Assembly (NCBI GenBank): GCA_947451875.1
Contig: CANGBE010000001.1
Span: 1 to 38,856, forward strand
Length of the DNA stretch: 38,856 nucleotides
Direction: 5' to 3'
From: Sphingomonadaceae bacterium
Lineage (GTDB): Bacteria > Pseudomonadota > Alphaproteobacteria > Sphingomonadales > Sphingomonadaceae
This document shows, one piece after another, positions 7,935 through 15,727 of this stretch (position 1 is its first letter; the number at the start of each line of letters is the position of its first letter). The notes below the pieces were generated by a model. That model was not told where the DNA came from and made no database searches. It saw only the letters and a list, made by a program, of their open reading frames with translations. Position numbers and translations under genes: made by a program.

Positions 7935-8691
7935 TTTGCTCTCGCGTCGCCGCCTGCTATCCGCCGGAGCGCTCAGTGCCGGCAGTCTGCTGCTCGCTGG
8001 TTGCGACAAGCTCTCCAAGGCGGGGGCCTTCCGTGACGCGATGGAAGGTGTCGGCAACCTGCACTTCGGCGCCCAGCGAGCACTGATGGGCGATGCACTT
8101 GCCCGCGAGTTCAGCGAAGCAGATATGTCGCCCAACTTCCGCGCCAACGGCAGCCGCACCGGCGCGGCCAATGCGGACTGGGCCAGCCATGCCGCGAGTA
8201 ATTTCGCCCAGTGGAAGCTGAAGGTCGATGGCCTTGTCCTGCGCCCGCTCGACTTGAGCCTCGATGCCCTGAAAGCCCTGCCGCAGCGCACGCAGATTAC
8301 CCGCCACGATTGTGTGGAAGGCTGGAGCGCCATCGGCAAGTGGCAAGGGCCGCAGCTTTCCAGCCTGCTGGGCATGGCCAGCCTGCTCCCCTCGGCGCGA
8401 TTCCTCGTGTTCCACTGCGCTGACCTTTACGAGGGCAAACCCTATTACGAATCGCTCGATCTGATCGAGGCGCACCACGCGCAGACTATCCTCGCCTGGC
8501 AGATGAACGGACAGAACCTCTCGGTCGATCACGGCGCACCGATCCGCCTGCGCTCAGAACGTCAGCTGGGTTACAAACAGGCCAAATACGTTATGCGGAT
8601 CGAGGCACGCTCGACCCTTGCAGGTCTATACGGCGGCAAGGGCGGCTTCTGGGAGGATTCGCGCGGTTACCAATGGTGGGCGGGGATATAA
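7927..8691 (+). CDS. Molybdopterin-dependent oxidoreductase, sulfite oxidase/YedY-like, Tat lipoprotein
   Basis: Protein of 254 residues with a sulfite-oxidase-type molybdopterin domain. The N-terminus has a twin-arginine-like SRRRLLSAG followed by a hydrophobic run and the lipobox LLAGC (Cys26), suggesting Tat export and lipid anchoring. The likely molybdenum ligand is the cysteine in RHDCVEGWSAIGKWQGPQL, the usual family position; the later APIRLRSERQLGYKQAKYV motif is also typical. The ending KGGFWEDSRGYQWWAGI is characteristic of the cytochrome-b-linked group. Substrate may be a sulfoxide, sulfite or another oxo acceptor; not decidable here. It overlaps the cytochrome b gene by 8 bases, so the two form a unit. 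Confidence 0.87.
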   Translation: MTDLLSRRRLLSAGALSAGSLLLAGCDKLSKAGAFRDAMEGVGNLHFGAQRALMGDALAREFSEADMSPNFRANGSRTGAANADWASHAASNFAQWKLKVDGLVLRPLDLSLDALKALPQRTQITRHDCVEGWSAIGKWQGPQLSSLLGMASLLPSARFLVFHCADLYEGKPYYESLDLIEAHHAQTILAWQMNGQNLSVDHGAPIRLRSERQLGYKQAKYVMRIEARSTLAGLYGGKGGFWEDSRGYQWWAGI

Positions 8692-8749
8692 GGGGAAATT
8701 TCCGCACTCCCGCTTGCCCCAAGCGCCATGATCGGGAATCACGCTGCCC

Positions 8750-9304
8750 ATGGCGATTCTCTCAGACAAATGGATCCGTACTCAGGCACAGTCGAACGGC
8801 ATGATCGAGCCTTTCGTCGAAAGCCAACGGCGCGAAGGCTGCATTTCCTATGGCCTTTCCTCCTACGGCTATGACGCGCGGGTGGCGGACGAATTTAAGA
8901 TTTTCACCAATGTTGATAGCTCAGTGGTCGATCCCAAGGATTTCGATCCCAAGAGCTTCGTCGATCGCAAGACAGACGTCTGCATCATCCCGCCCAATAG
9001 CTTCGCGCTCGCCCGCACGGTCGAATATTTCCGCGTGCCGCGCGATGTGCTGGTGATCTGTCTGGGCAAGAGCACCTATGCTCGCTGCGGCATCATCGTG
9101 AACGTCACCCCGCTTGAGCCGGGCTGGGAAGGCCATGTGACGCTGGAATTCTCCAACACCACGCCGCTGCCTGCGAAGATTTATGCCAACGAGGGCGCTT
9201 GCCAGTTCCTGTTCCTTCAGGGCAACGAGCCTTGCGAGACGAGCTATGCCGACCGCGCAGGCAAATACATGGGCCAGCGCGGGGTCACGCTGCCCAAGCT
9301 GTGA
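8750..9304 (+). CDS. dcd: dCTP deaminase
   Basis: Converts dCTP to dUTP plus ammonia, supplying dUTP for dTMP synthesis. The 184-residue length is that of the family. Diagnostic regions are SYGYDARVADEF, the GKSTYARCG nucleotide-binding loop, and the catalytic segment ending TLEFSNT (Glu133). The C-terminal tail YMGQRGVTLPKL closes over the nucleotide. The start ATG at 8750 gives the standard MAILSDKWI N-terminus. It follows the molybdoenzyme gene by 58 bases and its stop codon is overlapped by the GTG start of the next gene (GTGA). Confidence 0.97.
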   Translation: MAILSDKWIRTQAQSNGMIEPFVESQRREGCISYGLSSYGYDARVADEFKIFTNVDSSVVDPKDFDPKSFVDRKTDVCIIPPNSFALARTVEYFRVPRDVLVICLGKSTYARCGIIVNVTPLEPGWEGHVTLEFSNTTPLPAKIYANEGACQFLFLQGNEPCETSYADRAGKYMGQRGVTLPKL

Positions 9305-9855
9305 GCGGTTTTCTCTTTGCTTTTCTGGCGACGCTGCTGATTTCTCTCGGCGCACGCGATCAATTATTAGTGGCGCAACTGAGCGCCAAGCAGGGGCAAA
9401 GGCCTAGTCTGCTGGCGGTCGCTGTCTTTTCCTGCACAATGACATGCGCCGCAGCGGCGTGGCTGGCGACGATCTTTGTTACCGAACTTCCGACGATCCC
9501 AGCACGCATGGTCTTTGCCGGTCTCGCGTTGGTTCTGGCTGGTGTCGAAGCCGTGCTGCTAGGTGCCCGAAAGCTGCCACAAGAGCCGACCCATTCGCTG
9601 TTCGCCGCGCTGATCGTGCTGCTCGCCCAGCAGGTGACCGATGCCACCCGCTTTGCGGTTCTGGCCTTGGCAATGGTGACGTCGGCACCTGTGCCTGCCG
9701 CAATCGGCGGCGCGGCGGGCGGTGCGGTCGCGCTTGGTTTTGCCTGGCTGGCCCCGGAAATCGCGGCAAGGCCCGAGCTTTCCAAGCTCAGGCGGCTGGC
9801 CGGGCTGTTCCTGCTCGCTGCCGGTCTTGTGCTGGTGTGGCGCGGGGTGCAATGA
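9301..9855 (+). CDS. TMEM165/GDT1 (UPF0016)-like membrane protein with degenerate motifs
   Basis: Hydrophobic protein of 184 residues with about six membrane segments in two related halves, as in the GDT1/TMEM165 cation transporter family (Mn2+/Ca2+ with H+). The family's two E-x-G-D-(K/R)-(S/T) motifs are replaced by SLGARDQLLVAQLS in the first half and AQQVTDATRFAVLALAM in the second, so ion binding may be altered or lost. The start is the GTG at 9301 overlapping the dcd stop; the frame upstream is a dcd shadow. The family call rests on topology and the position of the motif remnants, and is moderate. pgl follows after 7 bases. Confidence 0.6.
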   Translation: MSGFLFAFLATLLISLGARDQLLVAQLSAKQGQRPSLLAVAVFSCTMTCAAAAWLATIFVTELPTIPARMVFAGLALVLAGVEAVLLGARKLPQEPTHSLFAALIVLLAQQVTDATRFAVLALAMVTSAPVPAAIGGAAGGAVALGFAWLAPEIAARPELSKLRRLAGLFLLAAGLVLVWRGVQ

Positions 9856-9862
9856 TCGGGTT

Positions 9863-10483
9863 ATGGCCATAGAAATCATTGACGCCGCCAGCGATGCTGC
9901 GATTGCTGACTGGATCGAGGACAAGCTGCAGGTCGCCTTGCAGGCTGCGGGTGAAGCGGGAATCGCCATATCCGTTCCCGGCGGCTCCACCCCGTTTCCG
10001 ATCCTTGCCGATCTGGCCAAGCGCAAGCTCGACTGGCGGCGGATTGCTGTCTGGCCGGGGGATGATCGCATCGTTCCGGAGGACAATCCCGCCTCCAATG
10101 TCGGCCGCATTCGCGCGCTGCTGGAGCCGGTGGGGGCGCAGATCGTCCCGCTGGCGGAAGGTGCCCTGCCGCCACATTTCGCGCTGGTCTGGCTCGGCAT
10201 GGGCGGTGACGGGCATATTGCCTCGTTGTTCCCCAACACCGATCCGCAGGCAGACGATCCGCGCGATCTGGTGCGCTTGACACCCGATCCGCTGCCCCCC
10301 GAAGCGCCCTATGACCGGCTAAGCCTGACCATCCCGGCGCTGCTCGCCTGCGATGCACTGATGTTCGTCATTCGCGGTGCAGACAAGCGCGCTTTGTTTG
10401 AGGCTGCCTTGCTCGGGGCCAACGATCTGCCGGTTGCTCGTCTACTGAAGGGGCGCTGTCAGCTGGTGACATGCTTCGCCTAA
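9863..10483 (+). CDS. pgl: 6-phosphogluconolactonase
   Basis: Hydrolyses 6-phosphogluconolactone to 6-phosphogluconate, the second step of the oxidative pentose phosphate and Entner-Doudoroff routes; cytosolic. The 206-residue protein shows SVPGGSTPFPILADL near residue 35 and the WLGMGGDGHIASLFP active-site block near residue 112, both diagnostic of the SugarP isomerase-like Pgl family. The start is set at 9863 (MAIEIIDAAS), because the upstream open frame lies wholly within the preceding gene in another frame. zwf and edd are not adjacent; gnd is found separately at 14140. It overlaps the Nudix gene by 13 bases. Confidence 0.92.
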   Translation: MAIEIIDAASDAAIADWIEDKLQVALQAAGEAGIAISVPGGSTPFPILADLAKRKLDWRRIAVWPGDDRIVPEDNPASNVGRIRALLEPVGAQIVPLAEGALPPHFALVWLGMGGDGHIASLFPNTDPQADDPRDLVRLTPDPLPPEAPYDRLSLTIPALLACDALMFVIRGADKRALFEAALLGANDLPVARLLKGRCQLVTCFA

Positions 10484-10959
10484 TACCTAAGCCGCTGCAT
10501 ATCGTGGCGCTGCGAAGCGCGCATGCTGTGCGGTTGCGCTGGTGGCGCTTGCGCAAATCGCGGGTGTCCGGTTGCCGGGTCATTGTTCTAGACGATCAGG
10601 ATCACATTTTGCTGATTCGCCACTCCTATGGCAGCCCGCAGTGGATGCTGCCGGGCGGTGGTATGAAGCGCGGCGAAGACCCGCTCGTTTGCGCCGGGCG
10701 CGAGGTATGGGAGGAATGCGCGGTGCGGATCGGACGGGCGGTGGAGATCGGCGTGGTCACCGACATGATGCATGGCAGCAACAACGATGTGCGGGTGGTG
10801 GCAGGCTGGACGAGCGATGTGCCCCGCGCCGATGGCCGCGAGATTGCCGAGGCGCGGTTCTTTGCGCTCAGTGATTTGCCGCATGATCTTTCAGGCAAGC
10901 TCCCCGATCAGATCCCCGCTTACGTTACAGCAGCGAAAGCTGCGCATCGCGGGGATTGA
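10471..10959 (+). CDS. Nudix hydrolase
   Basis: Protein of 162 residues with one Nudix domain. The Nudix box is nearly complete: GGMKRGE, seven residues, then REVWEECAV; the glycine of the final EExGU position is alanine. Such enzymes cleave nucleoside diphosphates linked to another moiety and need Mg2+. The N-terminal 30 residues are basic with several tryptophans (RLRWWRLRKSR). The substrate cannot be told; a house-cleaning role is possible. The gene starts inside pgl, and its last 35 bases overlap the 3' end of dinB on the other strand. Confidence 0.85.
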   Translation: MLRLIPKPLHIVALRSAHAVRLRWWRLRKSRVSGCRVIVLDDQDHILLIRHSYGSPQWMLPGGGMKRGEDPLVCAGREVWEECAVRIGRAVEIGVVTDMMHGSNNDVRVVAGWTSDVPRADGREIAEARFFALSDLPHDLSGKLPDQIPAYVTAAKAAHRGD

Positions 10960-12040
10960 TCGCCTCTTCCTTGTCGCCCTCCAGCGACGACAGCGTCAGC
11001 CCCATCAACCGCACCGCCTGCGGCAATGGTAGCAGTTCTTCGAGCAGGGCGTGACCCACGGCTGCAAACTCTGCCCTACCGGAAACCCAGTCAGCCAGTG
11101 TGCGTGATCGGGTTTTCAGCGAGAAATCTGCATACCGTAGCTTTAGCGTCACCGTGCGCCCCTTGGCGCCCAGTCGCTCGATGTCGCCCCATGCCATAGC
11201 GATGATAGTGTCGAGCGTTTCGCGCAGCGCCGGTGCCGCGGAAATGTCCCGATCAAAGGTGCGCTCGGTGCCCACCGATTTCCTCGGCCGGTCGGCGCTC
11301 ACGCGGCGCAGGTCGATGCCTCGCGCGGCGCGATAGAGATAATCGGCCATCGAGCCAAAATGCTGGCGCAGGAACAGGATGTCTTTTGCGGCTAGGTCCG
11401 CTCCGGTCAAGATACCCAGCGCAGCCAGCTTCTCCGCGCTTTTGGGACCAACCCCGTGGAAACGCCGCACCGGCAATGTGGCGACAAATTGCGCGCCCTC
11501 TCCCGGCCGGATCAGACAGAGACCATCGGGCTTGTTCTGGTCGCTGGCGATCTTGGCGAGGAACTTGTTGTAGCTAACTCCAGCGCTAGCGGTCAGGTTG
11601 GATTCTGCCTTGATCCGGGCACGGATCAGTTCCGCAATGCGGGTGGCTGAACCAATGCCCTTCATGTCTTCGGTCACATCGAGATAGGCTTCATCAAGCG
11701 ACAATGGCTCGACCAACGGGGTGTATTCATGAAAGATCGCGCGGATCTGGCGTGATACCTCGCGGTAGGCGGCAAATCGAGGGCGCACGAAGACTAGCCC
11801 CGGGCACATCCGCTTCGCTTGCGCTGACGCCATGGCCGAGCGCACGCCGAACTTGCGTGCTTCATAGCTCGCTGCAGCCACTACGCCGCGCTCTGCCGAG
11901 CCGCCTACAGCCAACGGCTTGCCCTTTAGTGAAGGATCATCGCGCTGTTCGACGCTTGCGTAGAATGCATCCATATCGACATGGATGATCTTGCGCAGCC
12001 CCATTGGCTCGAAGGAATCATCGTCGCATCCGTCGGTCAT
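10925..12040 (-). CDS. dinB: DNA polymerase IV (Y-family)
   Basis: Error-prone translesion polymerase, 371 residues. Catalytic acidic residues are in HVDMDAFYASVEQ (Asp22) and LSLDEAYLDVT (Asp116, Glu117). The helix-hairpin-helix region FHGVGPKSAEKLAALGI and the little-finger domain (about 250-350) follow. A second possible start, MGLRKIIHVD, lies 12 codons in at 12004 and would give the more usual family N-terminus. No C-terminal beta-clamp motif is obvious; the tail is DAQLSLL, whose QLSLL is a plausible clamp-binding pentapeptide (QLxLF-like). No LexA-type GTTC/GAAC-N7 repeat is seen in the 97 bases upstream. Confidence 0.95.
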   Translation of the reverse strand: MTDGCDDDSFEPMGLRKIIHVDMDAFYASVEQRDDPSLKGKPLAVGGSAERGVVAAASYEARKFGVRSAMASAQAKRMCPGLVFVRPRFAAYREVSRQIRAIFHEYTPLVEPLSLDEAYLDVTEDMKGIGSATRIAELIRARIKAESNLTASAGVSYNKFLAKIASDQNKPDGLCLIRPGEGAQFVATLPVRRFHGVGPKSAEKLAALGILTGADLAAKDILFLRQHFGSMADYLYRAARGIDLRRVSADRPRKSVGTERTFDRDISAAPALRETLDTIIAMAWGDIERLGAKGRTVTLKLRYADFSLKTRSRTLADWVSGRAEFAAVGHALLEELLPLPQAVRLMGLTLSSLEGDKEEAINPRDAQLSLL

Positions 12041-12137
12041 GCGGCCAGCATATCACCGCTGGCGATAGGACAACATGATTTGCGGAATTCGATTGCAAGG
12101 GGTGGCAAAAGCCGTTTGCTGCCGCCATGGGTAAGAA

Positions 12138-13403
12138 ATGTCGTCGCCCCCCAGTGTTCATTCCCCGTCTCCCGCGCCTTTCCCAATCACCGAGCGCGAA
12201 CTGGTGTTCCTGCTCGCCATGATTCAAGCGCTGCATGCATTGGCTATAGACACGATGTTGCCAGCGCTGGGTAACATTTCACGCGATCTGGTGGTCTCAG
12301 ACCCCAACCGACGCCAGCTGGTGGTCGGCCTGTTTCTGTTCGGCCTGGGTGCCGGGGCGCTGTTTCCGGGCGCGCTTGCTGATCGGTTTGGCCGCAGAAA
12401 AGTGTTGCTCACCTGCATCGGTGGATATGTCGCTTTGTCGCTGATCTCTGCCTTTGCGTGGAGCTTTACCGTGCTGGCTGCTATCCGCTTTGTGCAGGGG
12501 CTCCTTTCGGCGGGCATGTCGGTTGTACCCAATGCAATCATCCGCGATCGTTTCGAGGGTGACCGCATGGCGCGGCTACAGTCGACCATCGGCATGATTT
12601 TCCTCGTCGTGCCCATGATCGCACCTAGCTTGGGCCAGTTGATTCTGCTGTTTGCCGGTTGGCGCTGGATTTTCGGCTTGATGGCGCTGCAAGGCCTGGT
12701 GATCGGCCTTTGGACATGGCGGCGATTGCCTGAAACAATGCACCCGGAATATCGTCAGGCGATAAACCTTCGGGCGATTGCCACCAACATGGGTGTGGCG
12801 CTGACCAATCGCCCGTCCATCGGCTATGTGCTGGGTGTAGCCTGCACCATGGGCGTTGGCTGGGGCTATATCCAGTCGAGCCAGCAGCTGGTTGCCGAGC
12901 ATTTCGGCGCGGGCGCACTGTTCCCTTTGCTGTTTGGCGGCATGGCGCTATCGATGGCGAGCGCCAACCTGATTAACTCGCGCATTGTTGAACGCTTCGG
13001 CGCGCGGCGCGTTTCCCATACAGCTTTAGTGGTCTACATTGTGCTGTCTTCAGCGCAGGCCTGGCTGTCACATAGCCCTCATGAAACCCTTTGGACTTTC
13101 GTGCCGCTGCTCACCATGAACCTGATGCTCAGCGGCTTTATCGGCGCGAACTTCGGCTCGATTGCTCTCCAGCCCTTCGCCCGCATTGCCGGCGCAGCGA
13201 GCTCGGTACAGACATTCGTCCGACTGGTGCTGGCCTCGCTGATCGGCGCGTTTGTTGGTCAAGCCTATGACCAGAGCGCGCGGCCGCTCAGCCATGCTTT
13301 CCTGCTTGCCGGAATCGTCACTCTGGCGCTGATACTGTTCAGCGAGAGGGGACGGCTGTTTCGCAGACTGAATCCGCCGGGTTCGGTACGGCCAATCGCC
13401 TAG
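12138..13403 (+). CDS. MFS transporter, Bcr/CflA-type drug efflux
   Basis: Twelve-helix major facilitator protein, 421 residues, of the DHA1 Bcr/CflA subgroup: the first helix region LLAMIQALHALAIDTMLPALG carries the subgroup's D-x-x-L/M-P-A pattern, and motif A reads GALADRFGRRKVLL. RFVQGLLSAGMSVVPNAIIRDRF (about 119-141) is also typical, where bcr has QALGGA...R. Probable proton-driven export of a small hydrophobic compound; the substrate is unknown. It is monocistronic, starting 97 bases from the divergent dinB and converging on the LOG gene with a 19-base gap. Confidence 0.88.
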   Translation: MSSPPSVHSPSPAPFPITERELVFLLAMIQALHALAIDTMLPALGNISRDLVVSDPNRRQLVVGLFLFGLGAGALFPGALADRFGRRKVLLTCIGGYVALSLISAFAWSFTVLAAIRFVQGLLSAGMSVVPNAIIRDRFEGDRMARLQSTIGMIFLVVPMIAPSLGQLILLFAGWRWIFGLMALQGLVIGLWTWRRLPETMHPEYRQAINLRAIATNMGVALTNRPSIGYVLGVACTMGVGWGYIQSSQQLVAEHFGAGALFPLLFGGMALSMASANLINSRIVERFGARRVSHTALVVYIVLSSAQAWLSHSPHETLWTFVPLLTMNLMLSGFIGANFGSIALQPFARIAGAASSVQTFVRLVLASLIGAFVGQAYDQSARPLSHAFLLAGIVTLALILFSERGRLFRRLNPPGSVRPIA

Positions 13404-13422
13404 ATGCGGAGGCCGCAGCAAT

Positions 13423-14004
13423 CTAAAGGTCTTTCGCCTTCATCTGGAAGATTGTTGTGTGCGGTTCATGCGCTGCCATGCGGGTAAGCAGCAGATCAAG
13501 TTCATGCTCGGCGATGATGATTCCGGCATGCTGAGGACGGACGAAGCCGACTTCGGCCATATGGCGATTGAAGGCGAGCAGGTGATCGAAAAACCCGAAG
13601 GCATTGAGCAGCCCCACCGGCTTGGCGTGATAACCCAGCTGCGCCCAGCTGACCGCCTCCCACAGCTCGTCCATCGTGCCTACCCCGCCGGGGATGGTGA
13701 TGAAGCCATCGGACAGGTCGGTGAAGGCCGCCTTGCGCTCGTGCATATTGGCGACCACGCGCAGCTCGGTGCAATCGTGATTGGCCACCTCGCCCGAAAC
13801 CAGAGCCTCCGGGATCACGCCGATCACTTCGCCACCAGCCTTTAGCGCACCAGAGGCCACCGCGCCCATAAGGCCCAGTCGTCCACCACCATAGACCAGC
13901 CCGATGCCCCGCTCGGCTAGGGTGCGCCCCACTTCGCTGGCGAGTGCGATGTAGCGCGGGTCCGCAGGGGTTGCGGAACCGCAATAGACAGCAAGGCGTT
14001 TCAT
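13423..14004 (-). CDS. LOG family protein (TIGR00730), short form
   Basis: Rossmann-fold protein of 193 residues, related to LONELY GUY cytokinin riboside 5'-monophosphate phosphoribohydrolases, which release free base from nucleoside monophosphates. The motif GLVYGGGRLGLMG and the diagnostic PGGVGTMDELWEAVSWAQLG are intact. The start at 14004 (MKRLAVYCGS) has a GGGAG ribosome site 11-13 bases ahead; the longer open frame upstream lacks conserved sequence. In bacteria the true substrate is usually AMP or an unknown nucleotide, so the function is assigned at family level only. A longer, different LOG-family protein lies at 34186. Confidence 0.9.
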   Translation of the reverse strand: MKRLAVYCGSATPADPRYIALASEVGRTLAERGIGLVYGGGRLGLMGAVASGALKAGGEVIGVIPEALVSGEVANHDCTELRVVANMHERKAAFTDLSDGFITIPGGVGTMDELWEAVSWAQLGYHAKPVGLLNAFGFFDHLLAFNRHMAEVGFVRPQHAGIIIAEHELDLLLTRMAAHEPHTTIFQMKAKDL

Positions 14005-14139
14005 CTGGATCAGGTCTCCCGCCAACCCACCGGGAAAGCAACTTCGTATTGCCCGATTGGTTTGCAAGGAGCAATCATGTGCTTGCGCGCGCGCAATCAT
14101 CCGCCATGATCGCTGGCGGTCCTTCATAGGAACAAGCCA

Positions 14140-15129
14140 ATGGACATCGGATTTATCGGACTTGGCCGGATGGGCGGCAATATGGTGCGGCGGCTGAGTA
14201 AGGGCGGGCATAAGGCTCACATATTCTCGATCGACAAGGCCGAGCGTGAAGCGCTGGCGGCAGAGACCGGTGCGATTGCCGCCAGCTCGATCGCCGAGCT
14301 GGTCTCAGGCCTCTCCACCCCGCGCACTGTCTGGCTGATGGTTCCAGCGGGAGCGATCACGCAAGGGGTGATAGACGAGATCGCTCCGCGCCTTCTGGCC
14401 GGTGATACGCTGATCGACGGCGGCAATTCGATGTTCAAGGACAGCGCCGCTCGGGCAGCTGCCCTTGCCACGCGCGGGATCACTTTCCTCGATTGCGGCA
14501 CCAGTGGCGGGCTTTTCGGGCTGGAGCGTGGCTATAGCTTGATGGTCGGCGGCGATGCGGCGGCGGTGGCGCGCAATGCGCCGATCTTTGCGACCCTGGC
14601 TCCCGGCATTGCTACTGCCGAGCGAACGCCTGCGAGGGCTGGCGGGCCGGAGGCTCCCGGCGAGCAGGGCTGGCTCCACTGCGGCAAGGCGGGGGCGGGG
14701 CATTACGTCAAGATGGTTCACAACGGCATCGAGTACGGCATGATGCAGGCCTTTGCCGAAGGCTTTGGCCTGTTCGCCAGCGCGGGCGCGGAGACGGTGC
14801 CCGAGGCGATCCGCTATGATCTAGACCTTGCCGCAATCGCCGAAGTCTGGCGGCGCGGCTCTGTGGTTTCATCATGGCTGCTCGATCTTGGGGCCGATGC
14901 GCTTGCCGAAGATCCTGACCTATCGACATTCTCGCCACGTGTGGCCGATAGCGGCGAGGGGCGCTGGACGGTGCAGGCGGCGATTGAGCAAGGGGTAAGC
15001 CTGCCGGTGATCGCCGCATCGCTGTTTGGCCGCTTCGCCAGTCATGATGATGGCGCGGTGGCGAACCGGATGGTTTCGGCATTCCGAGCCAAGTTCGGCG
15101 GGCACAAGGGCGTGCCAGAGGCGAAATAA
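14140..15129 (+). CDS. gnd: 6-phosphogluconate dehydrogenase, decarboxylating (short form)
   Basis: Oxidises 6-phosphogluconate to ribulose 5-phosphate plus CO2. At 329 residues it belongs to the short form, not the 470-residue E. coli type. Visible: dinucleotide-binding GFIGLGRMGGNM, the substrate loop DCGTSGGLFGLERGYSLMVGG, and the catalytic KMVHNGIEYGMMQAFAEG with Lys, His and Asn. The second beta strand ends in an acidic residue (IFSID) in place of the NRS of NADP enzymes, suggesting NAD use (inference). It diverges from the LOG gene with a 135-base gap and stops one base short of the convergent MEKHLA gene. Confidence 0.93.
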   Translation: MDIGFIGLGRMGGNMVRRLSKGGHKAHIFSIDKAEREALAAETGAIAASSIAELVSGLSTPRTVWLMVPAGAITQGVIDEIAPRLLAGDTLIDGGNSMFKDSAARAAALATRGITFLDCGTSGGLFGLERGYSLMVGGDAAAVARNAPIFATLAPGIATAERTPARAGGPEAPGEQGWLHCGKAGAGHYVKMVHNGIEYGMMQAFAEGFGLFASAGAETVPEAIRYDLDLAAIAEVWRRGSVVSSWLLDLGADALAEDPDLSTFSPRVADSGEGRWTVQAAIEQGVSLPVIAASLFGRFASHDDGAVANRMVSAFRAKFGGHKGVPEAK

Positions 15130-15130
15130 C

Positions 15131-15619
15131 TCAGTCGAGCTCGGCCCACTGGTCAAATACCGCTGCCTGCCCATGGACTGCGCCGTGCTCGTCGACCAGA
15201 TTCCACACCGTCGCCGCTTCGATGCGGAAGCGGCGGCCCTTTGCCGAAATCCGCACGCCGGCATAGTCGGCGATGAAACCGTCGCGGCTGACGCGGTTCA
15301 GCAGGTCCTGCCGCTCCTCGCGCAAAGGCGCCTCGGCGGAAAGGCGCGAGGGCGAGCCGAGGAAGGTATCAAAGCTGGTCTCGAACCGCTCCAGTGCCGC
15401 GCGGTTGGCGAAGAAGAAGCGCGGATCGTCTTCGGTGCCGTGGGCGACAATCACTTGCGGTGCGAGCCACAGCGTGGCGATGGTTTCCCCTCCGCCAGCG
15501 ACCAGATCGCGCCCGGTCAGCTGCCGGTAACTGGCGGCGATCCGGGCAATCCGGCGGTCCATTTCAGGATCGGCATAGGTCTCGGGCAAGGCGGGCATGG
15601 CCAATTCATGGCCGCTCAA
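15131..15619 (-). CDS. MEKHLA-domain protein
   Basis: Protein of 162 residues matching the MEKHLA domain, a PAS-related module also found at the C-terminus of plant class III HD-ZIP factors. Recognisable parts are FFANRAALERFE, LGSPSRLSAEAPLREERQ, and the terminal block from GRRFRIEAATVWNLVD. PAS-type folds sense small ligands or mediate binding, but no effector domain is attached and the role is unknown. Start could be 15619 or the ATG seven codons downstream (MPALPETYAD). It converges on gnd with a single base between the stops. Confidence 0.75.
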   Translation of the reverse strand: MSGHELAMPALPETYADPEMDRRIARIAASYRQLTGRDLVAGGGETIATLWLAPQVIVAHGTEDDPRFFFANRAALERFETSFDTFLGSPSRLSAEAPLREERQDLLNRVSRDGFIADYAGVRISAKGRRFRIEAATVWNLVDEHGAVHGQAAVFDQWAELD

Positions 15620-15727
15620 CGTGCCGCGGTAAAGCGTCGTCGCTCTCTGTTTTCCACCGGGCCTTTACCTCTGCCAAGATCACGGCCATTCTGCTCCAAG
15701 GGAGCCGGTTGATGAAAGGATGGTCGT

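Noticed and set aside
12041..12170. Search for a LexA box upstream of dinB; GTTC-N7-GTCT near 12157
   Set aside because: The copy is imperfect, lies within the divergent MFS coding region, and no exact GTTC-N7-GTTC or GAAC-N7-GAAC repeat occurs in the gap.
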